Assembly (NCBI RefSeq): GCF_900465345.1
Contig: NZ_UEGO01000004.1
Span: 124,001-188,000 of the forward strand
DNA length: 64,000 bases
Direction of reading: 5' to 3'
Origin: Asaia bogorensis
GTDB lineage: Bacteria > Pseudomonadota > Alphaproteobacteria > Acetobacterales > Acetobacteraceae
Position numbers and translations under genes: made by a program
Part shown: piece by piece, positions 18,151 to 27,276 of the stretch
Position numbering within the stretch: position 1 is the stretch's first letter
Layout: every line of letters starts with the position of its first letter
The notes under the pieces: model-generated
Told to the model about the DNA's origin: nothing
Databases searched by the model: none
The model's input: only the letters and a program-made list of their open reading frames with translations

Positions 18151-18767
18151 TGTTCATGATTTCTTGAGAAAACATTGAACTGAAACGCCTGAGTCGTGCC
18201 GTTCGGCGTTTCATGTAAGTGATCGACCGTTCGGAGCAGGGTGAAATCACTCCCCAGCAAAGCACACAACGATGCGCTGTCATGACGCATGACAGGCAGG
18301 CCGGAACAGCGACGGGGCCCATCCGGGGAAAAACCGCCTATGACTGCAATACCACCGGGTACGAGAGCTGATCGCAAGGCGGCAACGTAGCGTGCCTGAT
18401 CGGCGGCTCCTGTCAGGAAATGCAGCGCCGCGCGGTCGTGCCAGACCGTGTAGTGCCTGTCCGGCGACCATGCCGTGACATCGGCGACGATCACATAATA
18501 CCGCGTGCCGAAAGGTGCGAGGCGTCTGGCAACACCAGACAGGGCGACAGCAGAAAGATCGAGGCTCGTGACCTCGGCAAATCCGGCATCGAGAAGCCTG
18601 TCCGGCAAGAATGAGGCCCCGCCCCCGATATCGATCACCAGCCCCTTCCCGGGGGCAGCTTCCATAATCAGGTCAAGCGACAGGGTCGGAGAGGGTTCGT
18701 ACCAGCTACAGCCTGTCCAGGGTTTGTCCGTATAGACCCTGTCCCAGTAATCCTGACGACGCTCCAT
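18147..18767 (-). CDS. Class I SAM-dependent methyltransferase
   Basis: The 206-residue protein opens with YWDRVYTDKPWTGCSWYEPSP, then motif I VIDIGGGASFLPDRLL, motif II VTSLDLSAVALSG, a DVTAW segment and HDRAALHFL. This layout matches small TehB/thiopurine-like methyltransferases. A methyl group would go from S-adenosylmethionine to a small acceptor, not identifiable here. The ATG at 18767 is chosen because homology begins there. The frame extends to 18929 without family-like sequence. It is coupled to the DUF1311 gene downstream. Confidence 0.85.
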   Translation of the reverse strand: MERRQDYWDRVYTDKPWTGCSWYEPSPTLSLDLIMEAAPGKGLVIDIGGGASFLPDRLLDAGFAEVTSLDLSAVALSGVARRLAPFGTRYYVIVADVTAWSPDRHYTVWHDRAALHFLTGAADQARYVAALRSALVPGGIAVIGGFSPDGPRRCSGLPVMRHDSASLCALLGSDFTLLRTVDHLHETPNGTTQAFQFNVFSRNHEQ

Positions 18768-19233
18768 GCTCTCTTGCCCTTCATACTGCCCGCGGCTCCC
18801 TGCTCTGCCGACCGGCGCCATAAAACCCCGGCATCCGGTTCTGTCCGATACCCTGAACATGCGCGACGATCCACTTTCTCGCCTGCCAGCCTTGATGGGC
18901 CTATACAGACCGCGCCAAAGACACCCCATCCTGCGGGATGATCATCCCTACCAAGTTCCTGCACGGCCCCTCGGACTCTCGTTGTGCATCCGCAAGAACG
19001 CTGATTGTGAAAGTGCTAATCCAAGCTCTCCCCTACCTTTCAGTCCGCAACAATAAGCGTTCTCGCGGTTCCGGACAAAATGGTATCCCTGAATTTATCC
19101 GTATAGAGCCGACATATATGTCGAATATACTTCGGTTTTATGAATTCTTCATGACCGATGTATTTTGATTGGTGGGATATTATTTGTCGATCTCTAATAC
19201 AAAGAATCACTCCCTGCTTTTCAGGAATTGTCG
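18768..19233. other. Gene-free divergent spacer with a 14-bp palindrome
   Basis: No credible gene is found between the methyltransferase and the PI-PLC-like gene. A perfect palindrome CGACATATATGTCG occupies 19110-19123, in an AT-rich part about 110 bases before the PI-PLC start. It could be an operator for that gene. Confidence 0.5.
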
Positions 19234-20478
19234 ATGCGACTTCACCATATACTTCATTCATTTACCATTCTCAGCGTCACCATGCTTGCTGCAGGACTTG
19301 CCTCGTCCTCCACATCATGGGCGCAGGATACCGCCTCCTCAGCAACACACGATGTCTCAAAAACCTTCGACGAGACGGTTCACCTCAACCAGATTCAGAT
19401 AATTGGCACCCATAATTCCTATCGTGCCGCCATGTCGCCCGTCACCATGCAGTGGCTTTCCAAGGTCGCTCCGGAAGCCGCGATCACACTTGACTATCAT
19501 CATGCGCCGCTTGCTGTGCAGCTCGATCACGGAGTCAGGCAAGTCGAGCTCGACCTCTATGCTGACATGCAGGGCGGTCGTTACGCCCATCCCAAGGGCC
19601 CGGACTGGCTACGCAAGGCAGGCCTCACCCCGGAAACCGATCCTGTCGATCCAGCGATCATGCAAGGCAATGACTTCAAGGTCATGCATATCGTCGATAT
19701 CGACCAGCGTTCGACCTGTCAGCCGCTCAAGGCCTGTCTTTCCATCATTCGCAACTGGTCGGACGCCCATCCTGGGCATTTGCCGATCTTCATTGATCTG
19801 GAGACGAAGCAATCGGCGCCACCAGGAAAAGCCCCGTTCACGCAGCCTGAGATCTTTACCCCTGCCACCTATGACCGACTGGACGCTGAACTGCTGGATG
19901 TCTTCGGGCGAAACCGTATTCTGACGCCGGACGATGTCCGTGGCGACGCCCCTGACCTGAACACGGCCATACGCAGCAAGGGCTGGCCCAGCCTTGCCAG
20001 GGCCCGGGGCAAGATCGTCCTTGTATTCGAGCGCCCCCATGACACTGCGCGCTATCTGGTAGGGCACCCGGCGCTCAAGGGACGGCTGATCTTTCCCAAT
20101 GGCAGGCCGGGCGAGCCGACATGTGCCTTTACTGAAATCAATGAAGGTTTTGTGGGCAAGAAGATCGGTGAGTTCGAAGCAGTGGATAATGCCAAGGCGG
20201 CAAAGATCGTCCCCGATCTGGTCCGACAGGGTTATCTCATCCGGACCCGTGCAGATGGAGACACGCTCGAAGCGCGTCATAACGACCTTGCGCGTCGTCA
20301 GACGGCGTTCGAAGATGGCGCGCAGCTGATCAGCACGGATTATCCGCTCTATGCCCCTGCCCGCTGGCACGATTACAGCGTGTCCTTTCCAGGCGGGGCC
20401 ATGATGCGATGCAATCCGGTCAACGCCCCCGACGCCTGCCGCGATTCGGCGCTGGAACCCACGACACCCAAACTGTGA
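19234..20478 (+). CDS. Secreted PI-PLC-like phosphodiesterase (SaPLC1-like)
   Basis: The 414-residue protein has a signal peptide (first 30 residues, ending SWA-QD). The catalytic core begins with the family motif QIIGTHNSYR (His60) and continues with GVRQVELDLYAD, KVMHIVDID and FIDLETK, as in Ca2+-dependent PI-PLC-like enzymes of the Streptomyces PLC1 type. These cleave a phosphodiester in phosphatidylinositol or related lipids. The predicted location is periplasmic or secreted. The ATG at 19234 has AGGA upstream, better than the TTG at 19228. A long stem-loop terminator follows. Phosphatidylinositol is rare in this bacterial group, so a host or fungal lipid is possible (inference). Confidence 0.85.
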   Translation: MRLHHILHSFTILSVTMLAAGLASSSTSWAQDTASSATHDVSKTFDETVHLNQIQIIGTHNSYRAAMSPVTMQWLSKVAPEAAITLDYHHAPLAVQLDHGVRQVELDLYADMQGGRYAHPKGPDWLRKAGLTPETDPVDPAIMQGNDFKVMHIVDIDQRSTCQPLKACLSIIRNWSDAHPGHLPIFIDLETKQSAPPGKAPFTQPEIFTPATYDRLDAELLDVFGRNRILTPDDVRGDAPDLNTAIRSKGWPSLARARGKIVLVFERPHDTARYLVGHPALKGRLIFPNGRPGEPTCAFTEINEGFVGKKIGEFEAVDNAKAAKIVPDLVRQGYLIRTRADGDTLEARHNDLARRQTAFEDGAQLISTDYPLYAPARWHDYSVSFPGGAMMRCNPVNAPDACRDSALEPTTPKL

Positions 20479-20500
20479 GCGCTGTCCTGGAGCACAAGAA

Positions 20501-20548
20501 AACAGGGGCAAGTGGAAGAAAATACAAAATTCTTTCTTTCCCCCTGTT
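20501..20548 (+). terminator. Extended stem-loop after the PI-PLC-like gene
   Basis: AACAGGGG (20501-20508) pairs with CCCCTGTT (20541-20548), and the purine-rich and pyrimidine-rich inner arms can pair further. It starts 22 bases after the stop codon. Confidence 0.6.
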
Positions 20549-20643
20549 GCCAAACACAATGAGGACTGGTAGTTCCCCCTTCACCGAAGACGAGGTCGCC
20601 ACAAGCCTCCTCCGATGCGGTCGCCGGAGCGGAAACGCTCCAT

Positions 20644-20720
<77 letters not shown>

Positions 20721-20847
20721 CTTTCCCATAAAAAATATGAGAAACTGGTGCGCTGCGCCGCGATAATGCGCATATCATCCTTTGATCGACTTATCTTGCC
20801 GGGCCGAGGCTCCTCGCCCCTGCCCTGAGCCTTCCCACGGTTTTGCC

Positions 20848-21612
20848 TCAGGTCGCGAGATAGGCATCCAGCACCGTGCTGGACGGTCCATCAAGACGAA
20901 TACGTCCCTGCTCAAGCCATATCAGGCGCGTACACCATTTACGCATCACGTCGGGCTGATGGGACGACATGACAAGCACATCGGCATCCTGCACGAGTGC
21001 TTCCAGCCGCATCTTTGCCTTTTCCATGAAGGTGATATCACCCGCCATGAACCACTCATCCATCAGCAGCACATCAGGCGTGATTGCCGTGGCGAGGCCG
21101 AAAGCAAGGCGGACCAGCATACCACTGCTATAGGTCTTGACCGGCAGGGCAATGAAGTCGCCCAATTCTGCGAATTCCGACACGTTCTCCAGCACGGATT
21201 TCGTGTCAGCGCGGCTCATGCCATGAGACAGGCAGCGCAGACGCACGTTTTCCATGCCTGTCAGTTCCATGTTCATGCCAAGCTGGGTATCGAGAAGTGT
21301 CCCGATCGTACCTCTTATGCGTACCCGACCGGCAACAGGCTCATAAATGCCCGCCAGAGCCCGCAGAAGAGTGGTCTTGCCGGCTCCATTACCGCCAATC
21401 AGGCCAAGTCTCTCACCGCTTTGCAAACTGAAGCTGATATCCCTGAGCACGTCTACCGTAACACGATGACGGTCATCCTCGATCAAGGCGCTTCCTGCGC
21501 GATTGACCGAACGGCTGGCCACAGCACGCGCCATGGAGCGCTTCAGGGTACGGCTATCGGCATGATAGACCGGAAAGCTGAGCGAGAGGCCATCTACAAG
21601 AATTCTGCTCAT
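20848..21612 (-). CDS. Polysaccharide/polyol-phosphate ABC exporter, ATP-binding subunit (KpsT/Wzt-like)
   Basis: The 254-residue ATPase has Walker A GGNGAGKTT (near residue 94), the signature KTYSSGMLVRL and Walker B DVLLMDEWFMAGD, then the switch His in SSHQPD. The Y-S-S-G-M signature and the DEW after Walker B are hallmarks of the KpsT/Wzt/TagH group that exports capsule, O-antigen or teichoic polymers. It lies two bases after the permease stop on the same transcript. The long insertion before the core (residues 12-60) is usual for the group. No glycosyltransferase is adjacent, so the polymer is unknown. Confidence 0.92.
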   Translation of the reverse strand: MSRILVDGLSLSFPVYHADSRTLKRSMARAVASRSVNRAGSALIEDDRHRVTVDVLRDISFSLQSGERLGLIGGNGAGKTTLLRALAGIYEPVAGRVRIRGTIGTLLDTQLGMNMELTGMENVRLRCLSHGMSRADTKSVLENVSEFAELGDFIALPVKTYSSGMLVRLAFGLATAITPDVLLMDEWFMAGDITFMEKAKMRLEALVQDADVLVMSSHQPDVMRKWCTRLIWLEQGRIRLDGPSSTVLDAYLAT

Positions 21613-21614
21613 GA

Positions 21615-22466
21615 TCAGACCCAGTACGCGATACGTGCGCGAAAGCGTGTAAAGACGAAAATCGCAAACCCGATCAGAACAGCACTATGGGCCAGCGCAA
21701 CCTCCCAAAGGGCAAGCGGCGTCGGTTCACCCAGCAGCGGCGTACGCATGATGGCAATCAGCGAATAGAACGGATCGAGCAATATCCAGTGCTGCAACGT
21801 TCCCACCAGTTCCGGACGCCAGATGATCGGGGTAATGAAAAAGAACACCTGAAGCAGGGACTGCACGATAGGCGGGATATCGCGAAACCGTGCGCCAAGC
21901 AGGCCCAGACAGAGCATGAGCGCAAAGCTGTCCACCAGCCACAAGGCCAATGCTGGTACGACCAGCCAGATATGCAGGGGTGTCACATGAAAAATGAGAA
22001 ACACGACAAGGACGACCACCGCGTTATGCAGCAGCACGAGAATATTGCGTGTGATGGCCTGCAACGCAAAAACACTGAAAGGCATGCGGGCCGCCTGGAT
22101 CATGCGGCTTTCCTGCGAGAATACTGTCGTGCTTTCGGCAATCAATGTTGAGATATATCCCCACAGGACCATCGAAAGCGCGAGAAATGGCAGGTAATCC
22201 TTGATGACCATATTGAAGAGTTCGGCATAGAGAACACCGAGCGCCGCCACCATGACCGCCGTCGTGATGGTCAGCCAGAACGGGCCCAGCATCGAGCCGC
22301 GATATCGCATCTTGATATCGAGCCAGCCAAGAGTCATCGCGAGGGGCAGTAGCCGCAGGCCGGCGCGCACGTCTGCCAGTGATGCCCGGAAACGCCCTGC
22401 AACGTTAAGGGGAAACAGATCGAGGATGGGTTCCCGCTGACCTGACTCTGCCTTGATTGTATTCAT
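21615..22466 (-). CDS. ABC-2 type polysaccharide exporter permease (KpsM/Wzm-like)
   Basis: The 283-residue protein has about six membrane helices and the KpsM/Wzm pattern: WLDIKMRYRGSMLGPFWLT near residue 50, WGYISTLIAE, LGLLGARFRDIPPIVQSLLQ and FFFITPIIW. It forms the channel for polymer export across the inner membrane with the ATPase encoded next. The ATG at 22466 gives the usual short cytoplasmic N-terminus. The open frame to 22652 adds non-family sequence. The two-gene operon stands without its polymer-synthesis genes. Confidence 0.9.
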   Translation of the reverse strand: MNTIKAESGQREPILDLFPLNVAGRFRASLADVRAGLRLLPLAMTLGWLDIKMRYRGSMLGPFWLTITTAVMVAALGVLYAELFNMVIKDYLPFLALSMVLWGYISTLIAESTTVFSQESRMIQAARMPFSVFALQAITRNILVLLHNAVVVLVVFLIFHVTPLHIWLVVPALALWLVDSFALMLCLGLLGARFRDIPPIVQSLLQVFFFITPIIWRPELVGTLQHWILLDPFYSLIAIMRTPLLGEPTPLALWEVALAHSAVLIGFAIFVFTRFRARIAYWV

Positions 22467-22662
22467 GCTTCTTGCTCTTCGCTGGATCAGGAGAAAATCT
22501 CTACCTGCTCCGCGCCCTTCCTCCAAGAGCAGGGAAGATGAAGCCTGCATCGTCCCGGACAGAAACCGGCGTTTCGACATGCGCTGATGCAGCACGATTA
22601 TGGATTCACCTCCATGGATCCGTCTATGATCAATGCCCATTGCGCAGGACAAGCACTCAGGA

Positions 22663-22788
22663 ATGAATAGCGGCGATTACTTCATGATCGGTTTCGTCTT
22701 TGCGTCATACGCGATCGGCCCCCTTCTGGCTGCCTTTCTGGTAAGACGCATCAATCGCTCCGGCCTGTTCGGAGAGCGGGACGACTAG
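22663..22788 (+). CDS. Possible small membrane protein (41 residues)
   Basis: An ATG at 22663 opens a 41-residue frame with one hydrophobic helix (FMIGFVFASYAIGPLLAAFL), a basic patch VRRINR and an acidic end GERDD. A weak AGGA lies 12 bases upstream. The pattern follows the positive-inside rule and looks like a small single-pass protein. I do not recognise a family, and it could be chance. It sits between the divergently placed exporter and phosphodiesterase genes. Confidence 0.35.
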   Translation: MNSGDYFMIGFVFASYAIGPLLAAFLVRRINRSGLFGERDD

Positions 22789-22892
22789 GCCCTTCATGGC
22801 CCTCCATGGCCCTTCTGACCACAAAACCTGGCCCGGATTGCTTGCAAACAGGGACAGGCACGCGCTCTGCATCATGATTTCCATATTGGCTT

Positions 22893-23918
22893 TCACATAC
22901 GTATCGTCAGGCCCTGTCTTGCCAGAATGAAACGAAATCCCAGCTTGTTCCCCCTGCTCAATTCATCGCCGATACGCTTTTGTGCCGTTGCACCAGCTTC
23001 CAGCAGCGGCTTGATATGCGAGACCACAACCGGGAACCCCGTCATTGATACACCCGCCTGTCCCTGAAGCGCAGCGAGTTCAGACAACAGCCATCTTGGC
23101 GTGAGGTGACCGAAGAGCTGCCGGTCCGTCCGGCTGTTATCATACGAACACTCAATGATAATCCCATGCAGATGCCCTGCCCTTATCAGCGGTGCCACCA
23201 CCTGCCACAGCGCGGCCAGCCGCCCTCCCGGTTCAATGGCATCAGGACCCGTATCTCCCAGATAGAGAAGGGCATCCTGTCCTGAGTGAAGGAGGAATGC
23301 CGTCGATTCCACCCCACCATGACTTAGTGGATAGGCAGTAACGCTCAACTGGGTGCCGGCAAGCCCTGTCATGTGACCCGGTATGAGGTCATGATAATGA
23401 AGTAATCCGAAGGCAGGCTTCACCCCCCGATCTCCCAGATTGGGCCAGACGCGGTGATTGAACAGGTCATCCTCCAGCACCGACAGAACCGAGGGGAGCG
23501 CATAGACAGGCTTGCCCGGATCCTCGGGGGAAATGGCAACCAGACCTGCCACATGATCAAGATGGGCGTGGCTTAGAAGATACCCCTTGATCATATGATG
23601 CAGGATCGCTCCGCTGCGCGAGGCCGACGGGTTCTGGCCAATCTCGATGCCATCGAATGCGTGTGCTGCATCGGCCTTCTCGATACCGTTGAGAACCGTG
23701 CCGGCATCGAGAAGCACGCCAGATGATGCTCCGGCTTCACGCACCAGATAGGCACTCAGATTGCCATCTTCGAGCCCACCAGCCGCCCCCAATATGGTCA
23801 CGTCGAATTCATGTGCCTGAACGACGGTCGGGGCCAGCAGGGCCAGGAGCAGAAAAGATCTGATCAGGCACCGCGGCAACAAGGGTGAAAGAAGGGCGGA
23901 CAGTCGGGAACGGGTCAT
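22893..23918 (-). CDS. Periplasmic class II 3',5'-cyclic-nucleotide phosphodiesterase (CpdP-like)
   Basis: The 341-residue protein has a signal peptide (cleavage near VVQA-HE, residue 35) and a metallo-beta-lactamase fold. The class II phosphodiesterase signature is visible as HAHLDHVAGLVAISP (from residue 117). Later metal ligands are in SHGGVES, LGDTGPD and the final VVSHIKP. The class includes yeast PDE1 and the periplasmic CpdP of Vibrio, which hydrolyses external cAMP. The ATG at 23918 has GGAGG five bases upstream. It most likely degrades cyclic nucleotides outside the inner membrane. The divergent neighbour is a lipoprotein protease. Confidence 0.85.
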   Translation of the reverse strand: MTRSRLSALLSPLLPRCLIRSFLLLALLAPTVVQAHEFDVTILGAAGGLEDGNLSAYLVREAGASSGVLLDAGTVLNGIEKADAAHAFDGIEIGQNPSASRSGAILHHMIKGYLLSHAHLDHVAGLVAISPEDPGKPVYALPSVLSVLEDDLFNHRVWPNLGDRGVKPAFGLLHYHDLIPGHMTGLAGTQLSVTAYPLSHGGVESTAFLLHSGQDALLYLGDTGPDAIEPGGRLAALWQVVAPLIRAGHLHGIIIECSYDNSRTDRQLFGHLTPRWLLSELAALQGQAGVSMTGFPVVVSHIKPLLEAGATAQKRIGDELSRGNKLGFRFILARQGLTIRM

Positions 23919-24195
23919 CGGGCCTCCAGCATCATACATACCTTTTAACATGACGGGCTCTCGTGAGGCGAGGGAACGGGATAACCCAAAGCGAGGCACA
24001 GACCATTGCGAGATGGATCGATAACGGAGCGATGAAACGTGAAAGACCAGGAAAAGGGAGGAGTCGCAGCATCCCATGGTCACCCGCCCAAAGGCGGTCC
24101 ATATCCGTATCTGAAGCCTTGATCTCGACTGCAACTGGCAAAAGACCGCACCGCGTGTAACATTCAGGCCCAAAGCCCCGTTAGAGAGCGTCAGG

Positions 24196-25212
24196 ATGTC
24201 CTGCAAAAAACCCCTTATGCGCGTTTTTCCATTTATGATTGGTCTTGTGCTGCTGACAGGCTGCGATGACCAGCCGCCGCTCCAGCCTGGCCAGTGTGAG
24301 ATCCGGACGCTGGGCCGCCTGAGGCTGCGCAGCTTCGACGCCATTCCGGTCGTCGAGGCCAGAATTGATGGAAAGCCCGTCTTGTTCATGGTCGATACCG
24401 GCGCTTTCAACTCAGTCATCTTCAAGAAAAATGCCAGCATGCTCAGCCTGAACTACATAGGCGCGACAGCTCAGGTGAGGGGTGTGCATGGCATGGAAAG
24501 CAGCGCCGTTGTCCGCGTCGACAGGCTCGATCTGGGCTCCGGTGCCACAACCGACCATGCGTTTGTCCTCACAGAGTCGATGGCGCCCCGTACGCCCAAA
24601 GGGTTACCCCCCATTGTCGGCCTGCTCGGCGCGGAGCTGCTGATGGCGTCCGATCTGGTGATCGATATGCCGCATCATGCGATGTACATGCTCGACATGC
24701 GCCGGTGCCCCTATATCACCCCCTACTGGCAGGGAACGGTTCACAAGATACCGATTGAACGGGACTGGGACGACAACAAGGTTCGCCTGACATTCACCAT
24801 CAATGGCAGCAAACCGATCCCGGCTATTTTCGACACAGGCTCATCGAACGTTCTGCTGCCCTACCCTCTTGCGCATGACAAACTGGGAATTACCCGCCGC
24901 GACCTCCGAAAAGACCCTTCGAGCACGGACAGCATGGCAGTAGGTGAGGATAAGGTCACAAGCTATCATCAGCAATTCGATCATCTTGATCTGGGGGATT
25001 TCCGTATCAACAATGCCTGGGTGACCATTGATGATGCGGATAATATTGACCATGCCCTGTTCGGAGCGCGATTCCTGCATCACACCCGCATCTGGCTGAC
25101 CACGAAGGATGTGATGTATGTGCAGCATGTTTCGGAAATGAAAGATGCGCCGCCCATTCCCATCACCCCGGTCGCAACACCCACCGCTGGCGCTACACCG
25201 GTGACGAAATAG
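24196..25212 (+). CDS. Lipoprotein with two retropepsin-like aspartic protease domains
   Basis: The 338-residue protein has a lipoprotein signal with lipobox LLTGC (Cys23). Two DTG active-site motifs occur: FMVDTGAFNS (DTG at 67-69) and AIFDTGSSNVL (DTG at 213-215). Each is followed by a hydrophobic flap-like region and an LLGAELL or ALFGARFL helix. Bacterial retropepsin-like proteins usually dimerise around one DTG. Here both halves are in one chain, as in pepsins. The protein would be anchored in the periplasm and could cleave proteins or only bind a ligand. A Pro/Thr-rich tail ends it. The start at 24196 is preceded by CAGG; an ATG at 24217 is an alternative. Confidence 0.75.
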   Translation: MSCKKPLMRVFPFMIGLVLLTGCDDQPPLQPGQCEIRTLGRLRLRSFDAIPVVEARIDGKPVLFMVDTGAFNSVIFKKNASMLSLNYIGATAQVRGVHGMESSAVVRVDRLDLGSGATTDHAFVLTESMAPRTPKGLPPIVGLLGAELLMASDLVIDMPHHAMYMLDMRRCPYITPYWQGTVHKIPIERDWDDNKVRLTFTINGSKPIPAIFDTGSSNVLLPYPLAHDKLGITRRDLRKDPSSTDSMAVGEDKVTSYHQQFDHLDLGDFRINNAWVTIDDADNIDHALFGARFLHHTRIWLTTKDVMYVQHVSEMKDAPPIPITPVATPTAGATPVTK

Positions 25213-25269
25213 CCCGACCGCCCCTTATTCGTTGTTTTTTCACTTGCATATACAGCCCGCCTCGCCGAC

Positions 25270-25920
25270 ATGCGGAGCATGCCATACGCTGTGAAGGAAA
25301 TGTTTGCGACATTGCAGGGAGAAGGCGCCCATACCGGGCGCGCCTCCGTGTTCTGCCGCTTTACCGGATGCAATCTCTGGTCGGGCCGTGAGGAAGATCG
25401 CCACAAGGCGGCCTGTCAGTTCTGTGATACCGATTTCATCGGAACGGACGGTGAAGGTGGCGGGCGTTTCGCAACAGCCGACGCTCTGGCTGAGGCGCTC
25501 GTGCAATGCTGGCAGAGCGAGGCGGGCGACAGGGCGGGACGCTATGTCGTGTTCACAGGCGGCGAACCGCTCTTGCAGATCGATCCCGCGCTGATCGCTG
25601 CTGTCAAGGCAGCGGACTTTGAGATTGCAATCGAGAGCAATGGCACGATCAACGCCCCGCAGGGGATCGACTGGATCTGCGTGAGTCCCAAGCCGTCCAG
25701 CACTGTCACGCAACAGACCGGGCAGGAACTCAAACTGGTTTTTCCGCAGGAAAGCCTGCCGCCCGAGCTGTTTGAGGGCTGGGATTTCGAGCATTTCTGG
25801 CTGCAGCCCATGGATGGGCCGGATCGCATCGCCAATACCGCTAAGGCCGTCGACTATTGCCTGAAGCACCCGCGCTGGCGTCTGTCCCTGCAAACCCACA
25901 AGCTGATCGGGATTCCCTGA
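25270..25920 (+). CDS. queE: 7-carboxy-7-deazaguanine synthase
   Basis: The 216-residue radical-SAM enzyme converts 6-carboxytetrahydropterin to 7-carboxy-7-deazaguanine for queuosine. Its cluster motif is the variant C-x14-C-x2-C (Cys34, Cys49, Cys52, in GCNLW to CQFCDTDF), known from one QueE subgroup. [15 protein letters not shown] and CVSPKP are further family motifs. The N-terminus [19 protein letters not shown] is canonical. An ATG at 25279 is an alternative start. The stop overlaps the queC start (TGATG). No preQ1 riboswitch was seen in the 57 bases upstream. Confidence 0.95.
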   Translation: MRSMPYAVKEMFATLQGEGAHTGRASVFCRFTGCNLWSGREEDRHKAACQFCDTDFIGTDGEGGGRFATADALAEALVQCWQSEAGDRAGRYVVFTGGEPLLQIDPALIAAVKAADFEIAIESNGTINAPQGIDWICVSPKPSSTVTQQTGQELKLVFPQESLPPELFEGWDFEHFWLQPMDGPDRIANTAKAVDYCLKHPRWRLSLQTHKLIGIP

Positions 25921-26621
25921 TGCTCTCTGATGACACGGCCATCGTTCTTTTTTCAGGTGGGCAGGATTCGGCGACCTGTCTTGCCTGGGCACTCGACCGC
26001 TTTGCCCATGTCGAGACTCTCGGTTTCGCCTATGGCCAGCGTCATGCGATCGAACTGGAATGCCGCGATACCTTGCGCGATGCCATGACGCGTCAGAACC
26101 CGCAATGGCATGAGCGTCTTGGACCTGACCATACGCTTGATCTCTCGGTGCTGGGGCAGATCTCGGAAACGGCCCTGACACGCGAAGCGGCGATCGAGAT
26201 GAATGAGAACGGCTTGCCCTCGACCTTTGTGCCGGGGCGCAATCTGCTTTTCCTGAGCTTCGCCGCGACACTCGGCGTTCGGCGCAACGCCCGCCATATC
26301 GTGACAGGCGTGTGCGAAACCGACTATTCCGGTTATCCTGATTGCCGCGATGACACCATCAAGGCCCTGCAAGTCGCGCTCAATCTGGGCATGGAAACAC
26401 GCTTTGTGCTGCATACGCCCCTGATGTGGCTCGACAAGGCCGAAACCTGGCGTCTGGCCGAGCGTATCGGGGGTGACGGGCTGGTGGCGCTCATCAATCG
26501 TGAGAGCCATAGCTGCTATATGGGCGACCGCGCCCATCTGCATGACTGGGGCTATGGCTGTGGCACCTGCCCCGCCTGCGAGCTACGAGCCAAGGGATGG
26601 ACCAGTTATGTCAGCGCTTGA
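25920..26621 (+). CDS. queC: 7-cyano-7-deazaguanine synthase
   Basis: The 233-residue ATP-dependent enzyme turns 7-carboxy-7-deazaguanine into preQ0. The PP-loop is [10 protein letters not shown] (near residue 13). [21 protein letters not shown] and [14 protein letters not shown] follow. The zinc site uses the cysteines of SCYMGDR and [13 protein letters not shown]. The start at 25920 shares its A with the stop of queE and removes a spurious 21-residue extension. The gene overlaps queD by 14 bases. Together they form a compact queE-queC-queD unit. Confidence 0.96.
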   Translation: MLSDDTAIVLFSGGQDSATCLAWALDRFAHVETLGFAYGQRHAIELECRDTLRDAMTRQNPQWHERLGPDHTLDLSVLGQISETALTREAAIEMNENGLPSTFVPGRNLLFLSFAATLGVRRNARHIVTGVCETDYSGYPDCRDDTIKALQVALNLGMETRFVLHTPLMWLDKAETWRLAERIGGDGLVALINRESHSCYMGDRAHLHDWGYGCGTCPACELRAKGWTSYVSA

Positions 26622-27156
26622 GCTAAGCTTCACACGGCGGTTCAGTATGGGGCACCGGTTGATCGCCGGGAGTTCCGAGCGCTGTGCCATCCCCCATGGT
26701 CACAATGAATTCGTGACCGTCACGTTGCAGGCGCGAGAACCTGCACGGTTGGACGGCACAAGGAACATGGTCGTCCCGTTTGCTGACGCGAAACGGCGAT
26801 GGCACGATTTTATCGATACACGCCTCGACCATGCCTTTCAGATTTCTTCATCAGATCCATTGCTGGGCTGGTTTCTCACCAATGAGCCTGCCCGGGCAGA
26901 CAGACTGGTCGTGACACCGGGGGATCCCACCACGGAGATGATGGCCGCGCTGCTGTATGCGAAGCTCCAGGCCTTCCTGCGCGCTGATGGTGATCTGCTG
27001 TGCTGCACCAGCCTGTCGCTCGAGGAAACACCGACCAACACGGTCTGCCTGACCGGCGGCCCTGAATTCTACCTGCCGGTGACAGAGGCTCCCCCAGAGT
27101 CCTGTTGGTGGAACCGTGCGGACGATGCGATTTCCGATCTTCCGACGCAAAGCTGA
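26608..27156 (+). CDS. queD: 6-carboxytetrahydropterin synthase family protein
   Basis: The 182-residue protein has the zinc ligands of the PTPS fold (FSMGHRL and HGHN), the catalytic Cys in [12 protein letters not shown], the DHAF motif and a Glu in LEETPTNT. It makes the pterin precursor of queuosine from dihydroneopterin triphosphate. At 182 residues it is longer than E. coli QueD (about 120), with extra sequence between the His motifs and DHAF and a C-terminal tail. The ATG at 26608 lies inside the end of queC. The same GTP-derived pathway is supplied by folE-type chemistry. Confidence 0.9.
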   Translation: MSALELSFTRRFSMGHRLIAGSSERCAIPHGHNEFVTVTLQAREPARLDGTRNMVVPFADAKRRWHDFIDTRLDHAFQISSSDPLLGWFLTNEPARADRLVVTPGDPTTEMMAALLYAKLQAFLRADGDLLCCTSLSLEETPTNTVCLTGGPEFYLPVTEAPPESCWWNRADDAISDLPTQS

Positions 27157-27276
27157 GGACACGGCTGACTCGTCAAGTCCAAGCCCTCTGTATCTGCTCC
27201 AGGAGAAGCAGGCCAGCAGATTGCACTCCTGATCGCCGAGGGGGGCACCGGTTACGGTCGGGTCAGGCGCCGGTTA

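Noticed and set aside
25213-25269. Possible preQ1 riboswitch before queE
   Set aside because: The 57 bases do not contain the compact pseudoknot pattern or the C-rich loop and A-rich tail needed.
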